Shown here: positions 1-7,617 of the stretch, in pieces
Layout of the letters: the number at the start of each line of letters is the position of its first letter
How positions within the stretch are numbered: position 1 is the stretch's first letter
Source of the DNA: Mycobacterium sp.
Lineage (GTDB): Bacteria > Actinomycetota > Actinomycetes > Mycobacteriales > Mycobacteriaceae
Assembly: GCA_025965895.1 (NCBI GenBank)
Contig: JAOPWC010000157.1
Coordinates: 1-33,485, forward strand
DNA length: 33,485 bases
Direction: 5' to 3'
Translations under genes and position numbers: made by a program
Notes under the pieces: model-generated
Databases searched by the model: none
Told to the model about the DNA's origin: nothing
What the model saw: the letters and a program-made list of their open reading frames with translations, nothing else

Positions 1-158
1 CCTTCTACGACCAGCACCGTGCCGCCGCCAACACCCACCACCAAGCCCTGCGTGCGCTCGGCAACCGTCTCGTGGGCATCTTGCACGGCTGCCTACGCCA
101 CCACACCGATTACGACGAACACACCGCATGGGCGCACCGCACCTCAGCCGCGGCTTGA
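1..158 (+). CDS. IS110-family transposase, C-terminal fragment (5' end outside window)
   Basis: The frame beginning with TTC at base 3 is open to a TGA at 156-158 and reads FYDQHRAAANTHHQALRALG, followed by NRLVGILHGCLRHHTDYDEH and TAWAHRTSAAA. The 'HHQALRALGNRLVGILHGCL' block and the 'YDEHTAW' ending are typical of the C-terminus of actinobacterial IS110-family (Transposase_20) recombinases. The DEDD catalytic domain and most of the Transposase_20 domain would lie upstream, outside the window. Whether the full element is intact cannot be judged. Confidence 0.75.
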   Translation, partial: FYDQHRAAANTHHQALRALGNRLVGILHGCLRHHTDYDEHTAWAHRTSAAA

Positions 159-178
159 CACTTACGAACCTGGGATGT
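1..178 (+). mobile_element. 3' end of an IS110-family insertion sequence (partial)
   Basis: The left edge of the window is the right-hand portion of an insertion sequence: the last 51 codons of its transposase and about 20 bp of noncoding end (TTGACACTTACGAACCTGGG begins at 154). IS110-family elements lack long terminal inverted repeats, so the exact end is inferred. It most likely lies at about 178-180, touching the cyp124 stop codon. The rest of the element lies outside the window. Confidence 0.7.
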
Positions 179-1468
179 CTAGCTGGTGTCGGGGGCCGTC
201 CACGCCACCGGCAACTGTTTGATGCCGTGAATGAAGGCGGAGAGCAGGCGTGACGGCTCCTCGGTCGCGACGATGTCCGGGATGCGCCGGTACAGCTCGT
301 TGAATGCCACCGAGATCTCCCTGCGGGCCAGGTTGGCTCCGAGGCAGAAGTGGGCGCCGCCGCCGCCGAATCCGACGTGCGGGTTCGGGTCGCGCGTCAC
401 ATCGAACGTCCACGGGTCGGCGAACTTGGTCTCGTCGCGGTTCGCCGAGCAGTACCACATCGTCACCTTGTCACCGGCCGCCATCTTGACCCCGCTCAAC
501 TCGGTGTCCTCGGTCACCGTGCGCCGCATGTAGATGACTGGCGACGCCCAGCGCACGATCTCCTCGACGGCAGAGTGGGCGCGGCCGTCGAAGTCCGCCC
601 ACCATCTGTCTCGCTGGTCGGGGTATCGGGTCAGGGTGAGGATGCCGTGGCTGATCGCGTTCCGGGTCGTCTCGTTGCCGGCGAGCAACAACAGCATGAA
701 GAAGGACGCGATTTGGCTTGATGTCAGCTTCTCGCCGTCGAGCTCGGCCTGCACCAGGCTCGTCGTCAAATCCTCCTGAGAGTTGGTGCGCCGATCGTCG
801 GCCAGCGCCTTCGCATAGGCGCCGAAGTCCATCGAAACCTTCGTAAACTCATCGAAGTCGGTCGCGAGATCCGGGTCGCCGAAGCCGAGGATCACGTTCG
901 TCCAGTGGAAGACTTGTTGATGGTCCCCTTCAGGGACACCCATCATGTCGCAGATCACCTGCAGTGGCAGTGGGCCGGCCAACTCGGAGACCACATCACC
1001 ATTGCCATCCGGGTGGTTGGCGATCATTGCGTCCACGAGCCGACGTGCCCGGTCACGGACCGACGCCTCCGTGCGGGCTACCACCTTCGGAGTGAACGCC
1101 CTGCTGACGATGTTGCGCAGGCGCAGGTGACGCGGATCGTCGAGCGCGATCATCGACCCGAAGAATTCAGCAACCTCGGGCGGCTGGTCGTTGACCGTGA
1201 TGTTGGGATACGAGCTGAAGATGTGTGGATGCCGGCTGGCGTAATGGACGTCGTCGTATCGGCTGAGCGCCCAGTGTCCCGAGCCGGCGTCGAACCCCGA
1301 CTGCTCCGTCTCCCGCCAGAACGAGATCGGTGCTTTTTGGCGCAGGGTGGCGAAGGCCCCGTCACGCATGTCGTCGTCGAGTGCCCAGAAATCCCACGCG
1401 CCGAGGTCTATGTCGGAGAGCGGCACGTCGGGGGGAGTCGCACCATTGACCCGGGTCGCAATGCCCAT
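179..1468 (-). CDS. cyp124: Cytochrome P450 CYP124 family (methyl-branched lipid omega-hydroxylase)
   Basis: A 429-aa cytochrome P450. The I-helix reads AGNETT (residues 263-268), the K-helix ExxR is E303-R306, and the haem loop is GFGGGGAHFCLG with the cysteine ligand at 375. The sequence is near-collinear with M. tuberculosis CYP124A1 (Rv2266) from the N-terminal ATRVNG to the GIK-LP ending. That enzyme omega-hydroxylates methyl-branched lipids and oxidises cholesterol side chains. The open frame continues 97 codons upstream, but CYP124 starts at an equivalent M-ATRVNG, so the ATG at 1468 is chosen. No strong ribosome site is visible. The last residues (APDTS) are not in my recollection of the tuberculosis protein and abut the IS end. 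It is divergent from the oxidoreductase at 1575. Confidence 0.93.
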   Translation of the reverse strand: MGIATRVNGATPPDVPLSDIDLGAWDFWALDDDMRDGAFATLRQKAPISFWRETEQSGFDAGSGHWALSRYDDVHYASRHPHIFSSYPNITVNDQPPEVAEFFGSMIALDDPRHLRLRNIVSRAFTPKVVARTEASVRDRARRLVDAMIANHPDGNGDVVSELAGPLPLQVICDMMGVPEGDHQQVFHWTNVILGFGDPDLATDFDEFTKVSMDFGAYAKALADDRRTNSQEDLTTSLVQAELDGEKLTSSQIASFFMLLLLAGNETTRNAISHGILTLTRYPDQRDRWWADFDGRAHSAVEEIVRWASPVIYMRRTVTEDTELSGVKMAAGDKVTMWYCSANRDETKFADPWTFDVTRDPNPHVGFGGGGAHFCLGANLARREISVAFNELYRRIPDIVATEEPSRLLSAFIHGIKQLPVAWTAPDTS

Positions 1469-1574
1469 ACCGACACACCCAACTTCATTGAGGGAGTAAC
1501 TATCGGCGAGCTTAAACGTGCGACGCCCTATCGTGAAGGCACTACGGGGGCCTGACAGGAAGGGCACTGCGTCG

Positions 1575-2657
1575 ATGACGTCGAAGACAAAGCGGATCGT
1601 GGTCTGGGGTACCGGCTTCGTCGGCAGGATGGTGATCCCCGAGGTGGTCAAGCACCCGCTGTTCGAGCTAGTGGGCGTCGGGGTCAGCAATCCGGACAAA
1701 GTCGGTCGCGACGTCGGCGAGATCTGCGGTCTCGGCCGGTCGCTTGGCGTCGTTGCCACCGACGACGTCGGCGCCCTGATTGATCTCCGACCCGACGCGC
1801 TGGTGCACTACGGACCGACCGCCGCGCATGCTGACGACAACATCGGATTGATCTCGCGGTTCCTGCGGGCCGGGATCGATGTCTGCTCGACAGCCATGAC
1901 GCCGTGGGTGTGGCCGACCATGCATCTCAACCCACCCAACTGGATCGTGCCGATCACCGAATCCTGCGAGCTCGGTGAATCGTCGTGCTTCACCACGGGC
2001 ATCGACCCCGGCTTCGCCAACGACCTGTTCCCGATGACGCTGATGGGCGTCTGCTCCGAAGTGCTCAAGGTGCGGGCCTCCGAGCTGCTCGACTACACGA
2101 ACTACGAGGGCGACTACGAGAACGAGATGGGCATCGGGCGGCCGCCCGAGTTCCGGCCCATGCTCGAGAACAGCGACGTGCTGGTGTTTGCCTGGGGCGC
2201 CACGGTGCCGATGATCGCGCACGCCGCGGGCATCATGCTCGACGAGATCACGACCACCTGGGACAAGTGGGTCACTCCCAACGAACGCAAGACCGCCAAG
2301 GGCGTCATCCCGGCGGGACACGTTGCTGCCGTTCGATTCACGATCAACGGCCGTTATCGCGGGGAGACCCGGATTCAGCTCGAGCACGTGAACCGCATAG
2401 GGCACGACGCCGCACCTGGCTGGCCGTCGGGCAATCAAGACGACGTGTACCGTGTGGACATCGAGGGAACTCCAAGCGTCTTCCAAGAAACGGCTTTTCG
2501 ATTCACCGACGGTTCCGGCCGCGACGCCGCCGCTGCGGGCTGCCTGGCGACCGGAATGCGTGCGCTGAACGCGGTGCCGGCCGTCAACGATCTCCCGCCG
2601 GGATGGGTCACGGCTCTCGATCTGCCCCTCATCCCGGGTGCGGGCACAATTCGCTGA
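1575..2657 (+). CDS. NAD(P)-dependent oxidoreductase, 2,4-diaminopentanoate dehydrogenase / dihydrodipicolinate reductase-like
   Basis: A 360-aa protein opening with the Rossmann signature VVWGTGFVGR (GxGxxG). The N-terminal dinucleotide domain resembles dihydrodipicolinate reductase. The remainder resembles the C-terminal domain of 2,4-diaminopentanoate dehydrogenase-like proteins, a family with many uncharacterised members in mycobacteria. The open frame extends to 1518, but ATG 1575 has AGGAAGG at 1558-1564 and places the Rossmann motif at the usual distance from the N-terminus. It is divergent from cyp124 across 106 bp, so the two could share a promoter region and act on related lipid or sterol substrates. 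That link is inference. The true substrate is unknown. Confidence 0.8.
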   Translation: MTSKTKRIVVWGTGFVGRMVIPEVVKHPLFELVGVGVSNPDKVGRDVGEICGLGRSLGVVATDDVGALIDLRPDALVHYGPTAAHADDNIGLISRFLRAGIDVCSTAMTPWVWPTMHLNPPNWIVPITESCELGESSCFTTGIDPGFANDLFPMTLMGVCSEVLKVRASELLDYTNYEGDYENEMGIGRPPEFRPMLENSDVLVFAWGATVPMIAHAAGIMLDEITTTWDKWVTPNERKTAKGVIPAGHVAAVRFTINGRYRGETRIQLEHVNRIGHDAAPGWPSGNQDDVYRVDIEGTPSVFQETAFRFTDGSGRDAAAAGCLATGMRALNAVPAVNDLPPGWVTALDLPLIPGAGTIR

Positions 2658-2756
2658 GTAACCCCCGCCCGCTCTGCGGCGATTCCATCTATTAGTAAGC
2701 TTCGCTGCTAGAGGTGTCGGGGTTGGTGAACGCCGTCGACATCCGGATGGGATGAC

Positions 2757-4544
2757 ATGGCAGAGGCTGTAGGGCTGTCCATCGGGTCTACCAAGTTCAC
2801 CGGCGTGGTGACCGGACGCTCGGCGGTGACCCGGCAGTCGGTCCTGACGCTCTACCGGCACCGTGCGGCCGAGCTCGGTGTGCCATCCGAGAACCCGAAC
2901 ATCAACGAGCGCGGCCTCGTCGTCACCGATTTCGTCGAGCGGGTCGGCGACCCGGTGGGCCTGGTGGCCCCCGACGGTTCCGTCCATCGCGGCGAAGTGC
3001 TGATTTCTGACGCGCTTCGTTCGTTGTTCCGCGCCGTCACAGGAGGACGCCCGCCCGCCGAACCGCCGACAATCGCGTACCCGGCCCACTGGCGCAGGGG
3101 ATCGGTCGACGCATTGCGGTCGGCACTGGTGGCTGTGCCGGAATGGTCGGGCGCCGAGCAGCAGGTGAGCACGATCTCGGATGCCACAGCCGCGATCACT
3201 GCGCTGCAGGCCGACCCAGGGGTTCCCACCCGAGGGGTGATCGCGCTGTGCGACTTCGGCGGCGCCGGGACCAGCGTCACGCTGCTCGACGCCGGCGCCG
3301 GTTACCGTCCGGTCGGTCCCACCGTGCGGCACGCCGACTTCTCCGGTGACCTGATCGATCAGGCGCTGCTCATGCACGTGATCGCCGACCTGTCGACCGC
3401 TGGGGCGGTGGACGTGTTTAGGACGTCGGCGCTCGGTTCACTCAACCGGCTGCGCGCCCAGTGCCGCATCGCCAAGGAGCGCCTGTCGGCTGGCACGGTC
3501 GCCCCGCTATCCGTCGACCTGCCGGGCTTCCACAGCGACGTCCGACTGACCCGCACTGAGCTCGACGACGAGATCGGTCAGCCGCTCGCCGAGTTCGTCG
3601 GCGTCCTGCAGGACACCCTCGATCGCGCGGGGATCGGCTCCGCTGACCTCGTCGCGGTGGCGTCGGTCGGTGGTGGCGCAAACATCCCGGTAATCACCAC
3701 GACCCTGTCTCAGCATTTTCGGGTGCCCGTGATCACAACGGCGCGGGCGGAGCTGACGGCGGCTACGGGCGCGGGGCTGCGCGCGGCGCGTGGACCATCG
3801 GACGAGAGGGCGACCGCGATGGCGCCCGCCGCTGTTGCGGTCGTGATTCCCGACCCGGGCCCGCAGTCGAGCAGCTTCCGTGCGCTGGCCTGGTCGGAGG
3901 CTCACGACCTGCCACCGATCGCACCGGTTGCCGAGCCATACGAGTACGCCTCCGACGAGGCGGCCGGCCTCTCCAGCGCCCGCCCGGAGCTGCAATTCGA
4001 GGACGAGGTCGCGGATGGCGCCGCTGAGGCCACCGCGCCACCGTGGCATCGGCGCCCGGCGGTGTTGGCGGCCGCGGGGTTGATCGCGGTCCTGCTGCTG
4101 GGCACCGCGGCAATGGTCGCGTTTCGCCGCGACAGCAGCCCCGCGTCGTCCACCACTCCGCTGGTGCCGAGCAGCACCACGCCAGTCGCCGTCCCCACCG
4201 AGGCCGCCGTCCAACCGCCGGCCGGCTCCGGCCAGCAGGATGCACCGCAACCCCGCACGGTCGTCGTGGCTCCGCCGCCGGCGATACAAGCGCAGGAGAC
4301 GGCTCCCGCTTCAGCGCCCGTCGCCGCGCCGCCCGTGTCCGCAGCGCCGCCGAGCGCCGATGCGCCGCCGCCCCCCAGCACCGGCGACACGCCGCCGCCG
4401 GCGCCGAGCACCGACACGCCTCCGCCGGTCAACGACACCCCGACGCCGACGGAAATCCACCAGCGTCCGCGGTTGATACCCACGATTCCGCCGATCCCGA
4501 CCATTCCCGGGCTGCCGCCGTTGGTGCCGCAGCAAGGCGGGTAG
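2757..4544 (+). CDS. Hsp70/actin-fold membrane protein with proline-rich C-terminal tail (Rv2264c-like)
   Basis: A 595-aa protein in three parts. Residues about 1-350 carry degenerate actin/Hsp70 nucleotide-binding motifs: phosphate-1-like GLSIGSTKFTG, phosphate-2-like DFGGAGTSVTLLD, and an adenosine-type VGGGANIPVI. Residues about 433-453 form one hydrophobic segment (VLAAAGLIAVLLLGTAAMVA). Residues about 460-595 are dominated by Pro, Ala, Thr and Ser, with runs such as APPPPSTGDTPPP. The likely topology is a cytoplasmic ATPase-like domain and an envelope-exposed disordered tail. From memory, M. tuberculosis Rv2264c and related proline/threonine-rich proteins share this plan. It has no substrate-binding domain, so a chaperone role should not be assumed. 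It is convergent with the methyltransferase gene at 4564. Confidence 0.82.
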   Translation: MAEAVGLSIGSTKFTGVVTGRSAVTRQSVLTLYRHRAAELGVPSENPNINERGLVVTDFVERVGDPVGLVAPDGSVHRGEVLISDALRSLFRAVTGGRPPAEPPTIAYPAHWRRGSVDALRSALVAVPEWSGAEQQVSTISDATAAITALQADPGVPTRGVIALCDFGGAGTSVTLLDAGAGYRPVGPTVRHADFSGDLIDQALLMHVIADLSTAGAVDVFRTSALGSLNRLRAQCRIAKERLSAGTVAPLSVDLPGFHSDVRLTRTELDDEIGQPLAEFVGVLQDTLDRAGIGSADLVAVASVGGGANIPVITTTLSQHFRVPVITTARAELTAATGAGLRAARGPSDERATAMAPAAVAVVIPDPGPQSSSFRALAWSEAHDLPPIAPVAEPYEYASDEAAGLSSARPELQFEDEVADGAAEATAPPWHRRPAVLAAAGLIAVLLLGTAAMVAFRRDSSPASSTTPLVPSSTTPVAVPTEAAVQPPAGSGQQDAPQPRTVVVAPPPAIQAQETAPASAPVAAPPVSAAPPSADAPPPPSTGDTPPPAPSTDTPPPVNDTPTPTEIHQRPRLIPTIPPIPTIPGLPPLVPQQGG

Positions 4545-4547
4545 ATT

Positions 4548-4570
4548 GCGCTGACGATCGCCGTCAGCGC
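4548..4570. terminator. Bidirectional hairpin between convergent genes
   Basis: GCGCTGACG and CGTCAGCGC form a perfect 9-bp stem with a 5-nt loop, three bases past the stop of the gene ending at 4544. The stem contains the stop codon of the opposing methyltransferase (4564-4566). There is no U-tract, as usual for mycobacterial terminators. A terminator function is inferred from position and symmetry. Confidence 0.6.
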
Positions 4571-5652
4571 GGCCAACTCTGCTTGACCACAAGCAGTTTC
4601 GCCAGTGGGATGCGTAGCGGCTCCGGTGCCTGGGCCAAGCGCGCGTTGAGCCCCGCTGACAAGCGATCGAAGAACTGTCGGGTGCGCGGGTCATCGAGCC
4701 CACCGTCGAGGGCCGTTGCCAACGTCGGAAATATTGATGAGCGCGCGAACGCCGTCCACCCGGCCGCGAAAGAGTCTGCGTTGCCGTCCTTTTCGTATCT
4801 CGTCCAGAACTGATCTTCGGCGACGAAGAGGTCAAGATTCTCGATCGTCAGGCCCGCGAACCGGTTCTTCGGCGCGAACGGCACCATCAGATCAGCCTCG
4901 CTGCGACCCACGGTCGGAATCCCCATGCGGCAAACCTCGCGGTCGGTGATCAGGCCTTCTCCAGCCATCACCGCCAGTTCGGCGACGATGCCCTCGAGCA
5001 GGGGCCGGTAACCGAACTCGTCGTCGTCTTGCGCCATCGTCAGGACGACCAGGTGCCCTCCGGGTACCAACTCGCGGCTTCGCGCCGTCAGGAACGCGAT
5101 CCAGTCTTCGGCGGCCAGGCGCGAGTATGCCGACCGCGCGGAGCTGTCGCGGCTGTAGGCGACTTGTATGTGGTCGGGGATCGGGGCCGGCACCCGGCTG
5201 AGCCATTGCACCGCCCATGAACTCCAGCCCAGCGTCACGCTGTTCGACGGCAGTATCTGCTGATAGAAGGATCGTCCGACGGCCGCAGAAAATGTCGCCG
5301 GATCGTCGCGCAGGTAGCTATGCAAATCGTCGGCCAGTGTTTGGAACAGCGTGGTGTAGTCGTTTTCGGCCACTTCGGTGTGCACCACGAAGATCGCCCG
5401 GCCCGGTTCGGCACGCTTGCGCAGGGCCCCGATCGCGAGCCCGATTGGCAGCAGCGAGTTGTGGCCCGCGGATGCGCCGTAGTCGGCGATGACAATCGTC
5501 TGCGGCGGGTGGGGGAGCTCGACCTCTTTGGCGGACTGCTCGAACAATTCGACCGCGGGCAACAGCCCGGCGGCCTGCGCGCGGGTGCTGCGGCTGTAGG
5601 CACCGCCGGGCTCGATCGGTGCCGGTCGAATAGGGCTGGGTTCGGCTGTCAC
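4564..5652 (-). CDS. SABATH-family SAM-dependent carboxyl methyltransferase (fatty-acid O-methyltransferase-like)
   Basis: A 362-aa class I methyltransferase. The SAM-binding start VIADYGASAGHNSL is at about residues 54-67. The family block around PSNSVTLGWSSWAVQWLS and the AEDWIAFLTARSREL plus PGGHLVVL segments match the SABATH (Methyltransf_7) family of plant salicylate/jasmonate methyltransferases. Mycobacterial members have been characterised as fatty-acid O-methyltransferases, so a free carboxylate substrate is likely. The frame is open to 5721, but GTG 5652 overlaps the LapA-like stop in a GTGA junction. This gives translational coupling and removes an implausible 23-residue overlap, so it is taken as the start. 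The substrate is not deducible from sequence. Confidence 0.85.
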   Translation of the reverse strand: MTAEPSPIRPAPIEPGGAYSRSTRAQAAGLLPAVELFEQSAKEVELPHPPQTIVIADYGASAGHNSLLPIGLAIGALRKRAEPGRAIFVVHTEVAENDYTTLFQTLADDLHSYLRDDPATFSAAVGRSFYQQILPSNSVTLGWSSWAVQWLSRVPAPIPDHIQVAYSRDSSARSAYSRLAAEDWIAFLTARSRELVPGGHLVVLTMAQDDDEFGYRPLLEGIVAELAVMAGEGLITDREVCRMGIPTVGRSEADLMVPFAPKNRFAGLTIENLDLFVAEDQFWTRYEKDGNADSFAAGWTAFARSSIFPTLATALDGGLDDPRTRQFFDRLSAGLNARLAQAPEPLRIPLAKLLVVKQSWPR

Positions 5653-5888
5653 CGTCGTCGGCGCCTCAGCAACAGGCCGACCAGCACGCCCGCCACGAAT
5701 ACGACGGTCAGGATCAGCCACGTGGGCAACTCGACGGTGACCCAGAGCAGATGGATCGGGTGGCGGTCCCTGTTCTGCGCGATGAAGGCAGCGGCCAGCG
5801 CAGCCACGACAATAATCACCCAGTAGCGGAAGGGGATTCGGCCTGCCCGCCCAGGCGAGGGTCTGGCGTCAGCGGCATCGGTGGACAT
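5649..5888 (-). CDS. Small LapA-domain (DUF1049-like) membrane protein
   Basis: A 79-aa protein with two hydrophobic segments, WVIIVVAALAAAFIAQN and WLILTVVFVAGVLVGLLL, separated by about 15 residues including the 'QNRDRHPIHLLWVTVELP' stretch and ending in RRRRR. This is the pattern of LapA/DUF1049 inner-membrane proteins, with the arginine cluster on the cytoplasmic face. ATG 5888 is chosen; an in-frame GTG at 5897 is possible, and neither has a clear ribosome site. Its stop overlaps the methyltransferase start (GTGA), so the two form one transcript. A membrane-anchoring or partner role for the methyltransferase is inference only. Confidence 0.8.
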   Translation of the reverse strand: MSTDAADARPSPGRAGRIPFRYWVIIVVAALAAAFIAQNRDRHPIHLLWVTVELPTWLILTVVFVAGVLVGLLLRRRRR

Positions 5889-5947
5889 GACGCGCACAGT
5901 AGTCCCGGGCGTGAGCGTTCATTGCCGAATGGGGTATCGGCTCTGTG

Positions 5948-6118
5948 TTATCGGGGTGGCGGCCCTGCGGTGGGCACGTCGGGGTCGTCATCGGCAGGCG
6001 GCTCCGGATCGCGCCATTCCTCTGCGCGACTGGAACGATTGCCCTGCAACATGCCTCGCAGCTCGTGTTTGAGCTCGTCGTCCCGGCGCGGGCTGTGCTT
6101 TGCGCTCTCGCGTTCCAT
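5948..6118 (-). CDS. Conserved small acidic/basic hypothetical protein (56 aa)
   Basis: A 56-aa gene with start ATG 6118 preceded by GGAGGG about 8 nt upstream, and stop TAA at 5948-5950. It begins MERESAKHSPRRDDELKHEL and contains RAEEWRDPEPPADDDPDV. I recall short actinobacterial proteins with this M-R-S-KH-PR-DDE-K-EL opening and EEW-DPEP centre, none with an assigned function. It lies 33 bp downstream of the DUF3140 gene on the same strand and probably shares its transcript. No signal peptide or membrane segment is present. The protein is charged and probably largely disordered apart from a short N-terminal helix. Confidence 0.7.
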   Translation of the reverse strand: MERESAKHSPRRDDELKHELRGMLQGNRSSRAEEWRDPEPPADDDPDVPTAGPPPR

Positions 6119-6151
6119 CAGCGAATCCCTCCGTTGTTCTGCTCGGTTCCG

Positions 6152-6526
6152 TCAACCGCGTGCCGGGCGGTGCGCGTCTCTTGGCGGCTGCAGCGGATCG
6201 TGACCGATGGTCATCAGCCGGTGGCGCCAGTCGTCCTGGCCGGCCGTCGGTTCGAGCTCGTCGCCCCGTTCGGTGTGGATGCGGTCGACCACCTCGCGCA
6301 TGGTCTGTTCGTCATCGTCGGTGAGATCCACCCGACGCTTATGCAGGATCTGCAGCACCCGTCGGCCGGTCTCCGGCCCGGCGTGCTCCGGCAATTGTTC
6401 GGCCTCCTCATCGGCGCAACGAGTGCGGAGCCACTCGAACAATTCGCGGGAAGACATGTTCACGACCCGGTGGAACTCTTCCCACAGCGCGGTGTCGACC
6501 TCGACGTGCCGTCCCACGATGCTCAC
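6152..6526 (-). CDS. DUF3140 family protein
   Basis: About 124 aa. The core LWEEFHRVVNMSSRELFEWL, then GRRVLQILHKRRVDLTDDD and the ending WRHRLMTIGHDPLQPP, are characteristic of DUF3140. This actinobacterial family has unknown function and is sometimes annotated as DNA-binding. Start choice is uncertain: GTG 6526 (used here) and TTG 6535 are both in frame, with AGAAG as the only purine-rich stretch upstream. It is followed on the same strand by the 56-aa gene. No membrane segment, signal peptide or catalytic motif is evident. Confidence 0.78.
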   Translation of the reverse strand: MSIVGRHVEVDTALWEEFHRVVNMSSRELFEWLRTRCADEEAEQLPEHAGPETGRRVLQILHKRRVDLTDDDEQTMREVVDRIHTERGDELEPTAGQDDWRHRLMTIGHDPLQPPRDAHRPARG

Positions 6527-6994
6527 CCCCGACAATCTTCTTACTGTCGATGTGGCATCTGGCTACCCGGCGGAACGCCAAGTTATTCAACGGATGAGCG
6601 CTGGCGCGAAAACCGCGACGTCACGTCTGCATATAGTTTGCCGCGGTCGTCCAACTGTTTTAAACGTTCGACCACCAGAGCTAAAGTTAGCAATTAGCTG
6701 CTGGCTGATATGAGCTGTTCCGCAGCCCCTTGTTCTTGAGAATCGAGCTCGAGCGCCGTGGAGACAGCGAATGAGTAACCTATTCGGCGAGCCTACCTTG
6801 CGGCGCCGTAAATTCTTAACTATCGTGAATGTGTCCGGGCCGCCCCGAGATGACCCCTGATCTCGTGGTCTGCCGGATGACCGGCCCGTGTGTCGCGCAA
6901 GGGGACCCCCAACTCCAGCGGCGCAAGGGCTTTCTGCGTCGCTTGGCGTGTGGCGGCCGCGATGAATCCGGCGCCGCGCGGCAGTCAACTTTGT
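6527..6994. other. Noncoding interval with AT-rich core
   Basis: This 468-bp stretch separates the divergent DUF3140 gene and the RibD-like reductase. Its middle (about 6620-6720) is distinctly AT-richer than its surroundings and holds an inverted repeat at 6679-6699. A 29-codon frame at 6770-6859 (ATGAGTAACC...TGA, GGAG 7 nt upstream) could be a leader peptide but has no recognisable family. No tRNA, riboswitch or longer gene was recognised. Confidence 0.5.
6679..6699. promoter_or_regulatory. Inverted repeat, possible operator
   Basis: AGCTAA and TTAGCT form perfect 6-bp arms around a 9-nt spacer that itself contains TTAGC, so GCTAA/TTAGC half-sites occur three times in 21 bp. It sits in the AT-rich core between divergent genes. 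Operator function and target are inferred. Confidence 0.35.
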
Positions 6995-7579
6995 ATGCGG
7001 CGAATCGTCACGACCATGCAGGTGACGCTCGACGGGAAGGTCGAGCGCTGCGGTGGCGGCACGGATTGGATCGGCAACAGTCCCGACGTCTTCGACTTCG
7101 ACCTGTTCGGGCGGGTGGACGCGTGTGTGCTCGGGCGAGTGATGTATCCGGAGTACGAGCAGTACTGGCGCACCATCGTCGCAGAACCGGCCCGGATGCT
7201 GGACGCCACGGGGACCACACCGACTGCCGAAGAGATTCGCTACGCCGAGTTCGCCCATAAGACACCGCATTACGTTCTAACCCGTACTTCGAGGGAACTC
7301 GACTGGCCGGTCGCCAGCGCGGTGTCCGGGCTCCGGGATATCGCCGAGCTGCGGCGGGGGCCGGGGCGTGACATCTATGTCGTGGGCGGTGCCAGCACCG
7401 TCAGCAGCGTGATCAACGCCGGCTTGCTCGACGAGCTGCGGCTGACTGTGCATCCGCTGATCCTCGGCGAAGGCACCGCCTTATTCGACAGGGTCCTCGG
7501 CGAGCGCCAGTTCGCGCTTGCTGAGACGAAACAGCTTGACGGCAGCAGAGTGCGGATGAGTTACGTCAACGCCGCGTGA
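6995..7579 (+). CDS. RibD C-terminal / dihydrofolate reductase-like family protein
   Basis: A 194-aa single-domain reductase of the RibD_C fold. It has the N-terminal strand MRRIVTTMQVTLDGK, a central DIYVVGGASTVSSVINAGLL (NADPH-site glycine pair), and the conserved LTVHPLILGEGTALF. The family includes DHFR-like and 5-amino-6-ribosylamino-uracil reductase-like enzymes, and many members are orphan oxidoreductases. The substrate cannot be named. The frame is open from 6890, but ATG 6995 gives the canonical N-terminus; ATG 7016 is an alternative. The molybdenum hydroxylase genes follow after 38 bp on the same strand, so co-transcription is possible. Confidence 0.82.
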   Translation: MRRIVTTMQVTLDGKVERCGGGTDWIGNSPDVFDFDLFGRVDACVLGRVMYPEYEQYWRTIVAEPARMLDATGTTPTAEEIRYAEFAHKTPHYVLTRTSRELDWPVASAVSGLRDIAELRRGPGRDIYVVGGASTVSSVINAGLLDELRLTVHPLILGEGTALFDRVLGERQFALAETKQLDGSRVRMSYVNAA

Positions 7580-7617
7580 CCGCCCGGCGCGGCAAGCTTC
7601 GGGTGCATGCTGGAACC

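Noticed and set aside
1469..1759. 97-residue N-terminal extension of the P450 open frame
   Set aside because: It overlaps the start of the divergent oxidoreductase gene, has no family similarity, and CYP124 proteins begin at the equivalent of the ATG at 1468.
1668..3377. 569-codon minus-strand open frame
   Set aside because: It lies antisense to two convincing genes with clear domain motifs; its Arg/Gly/His-rich translation is typical of a GC-rich shadow frame.
6770..6820. IdeR-like iron box in the reverse reading of TATTCGGCGAGCCTACCTTG
   Set aside because: It shares AGGT and AGGCT blocks, but the spacing is off by one and the second arm does not match the consensus.
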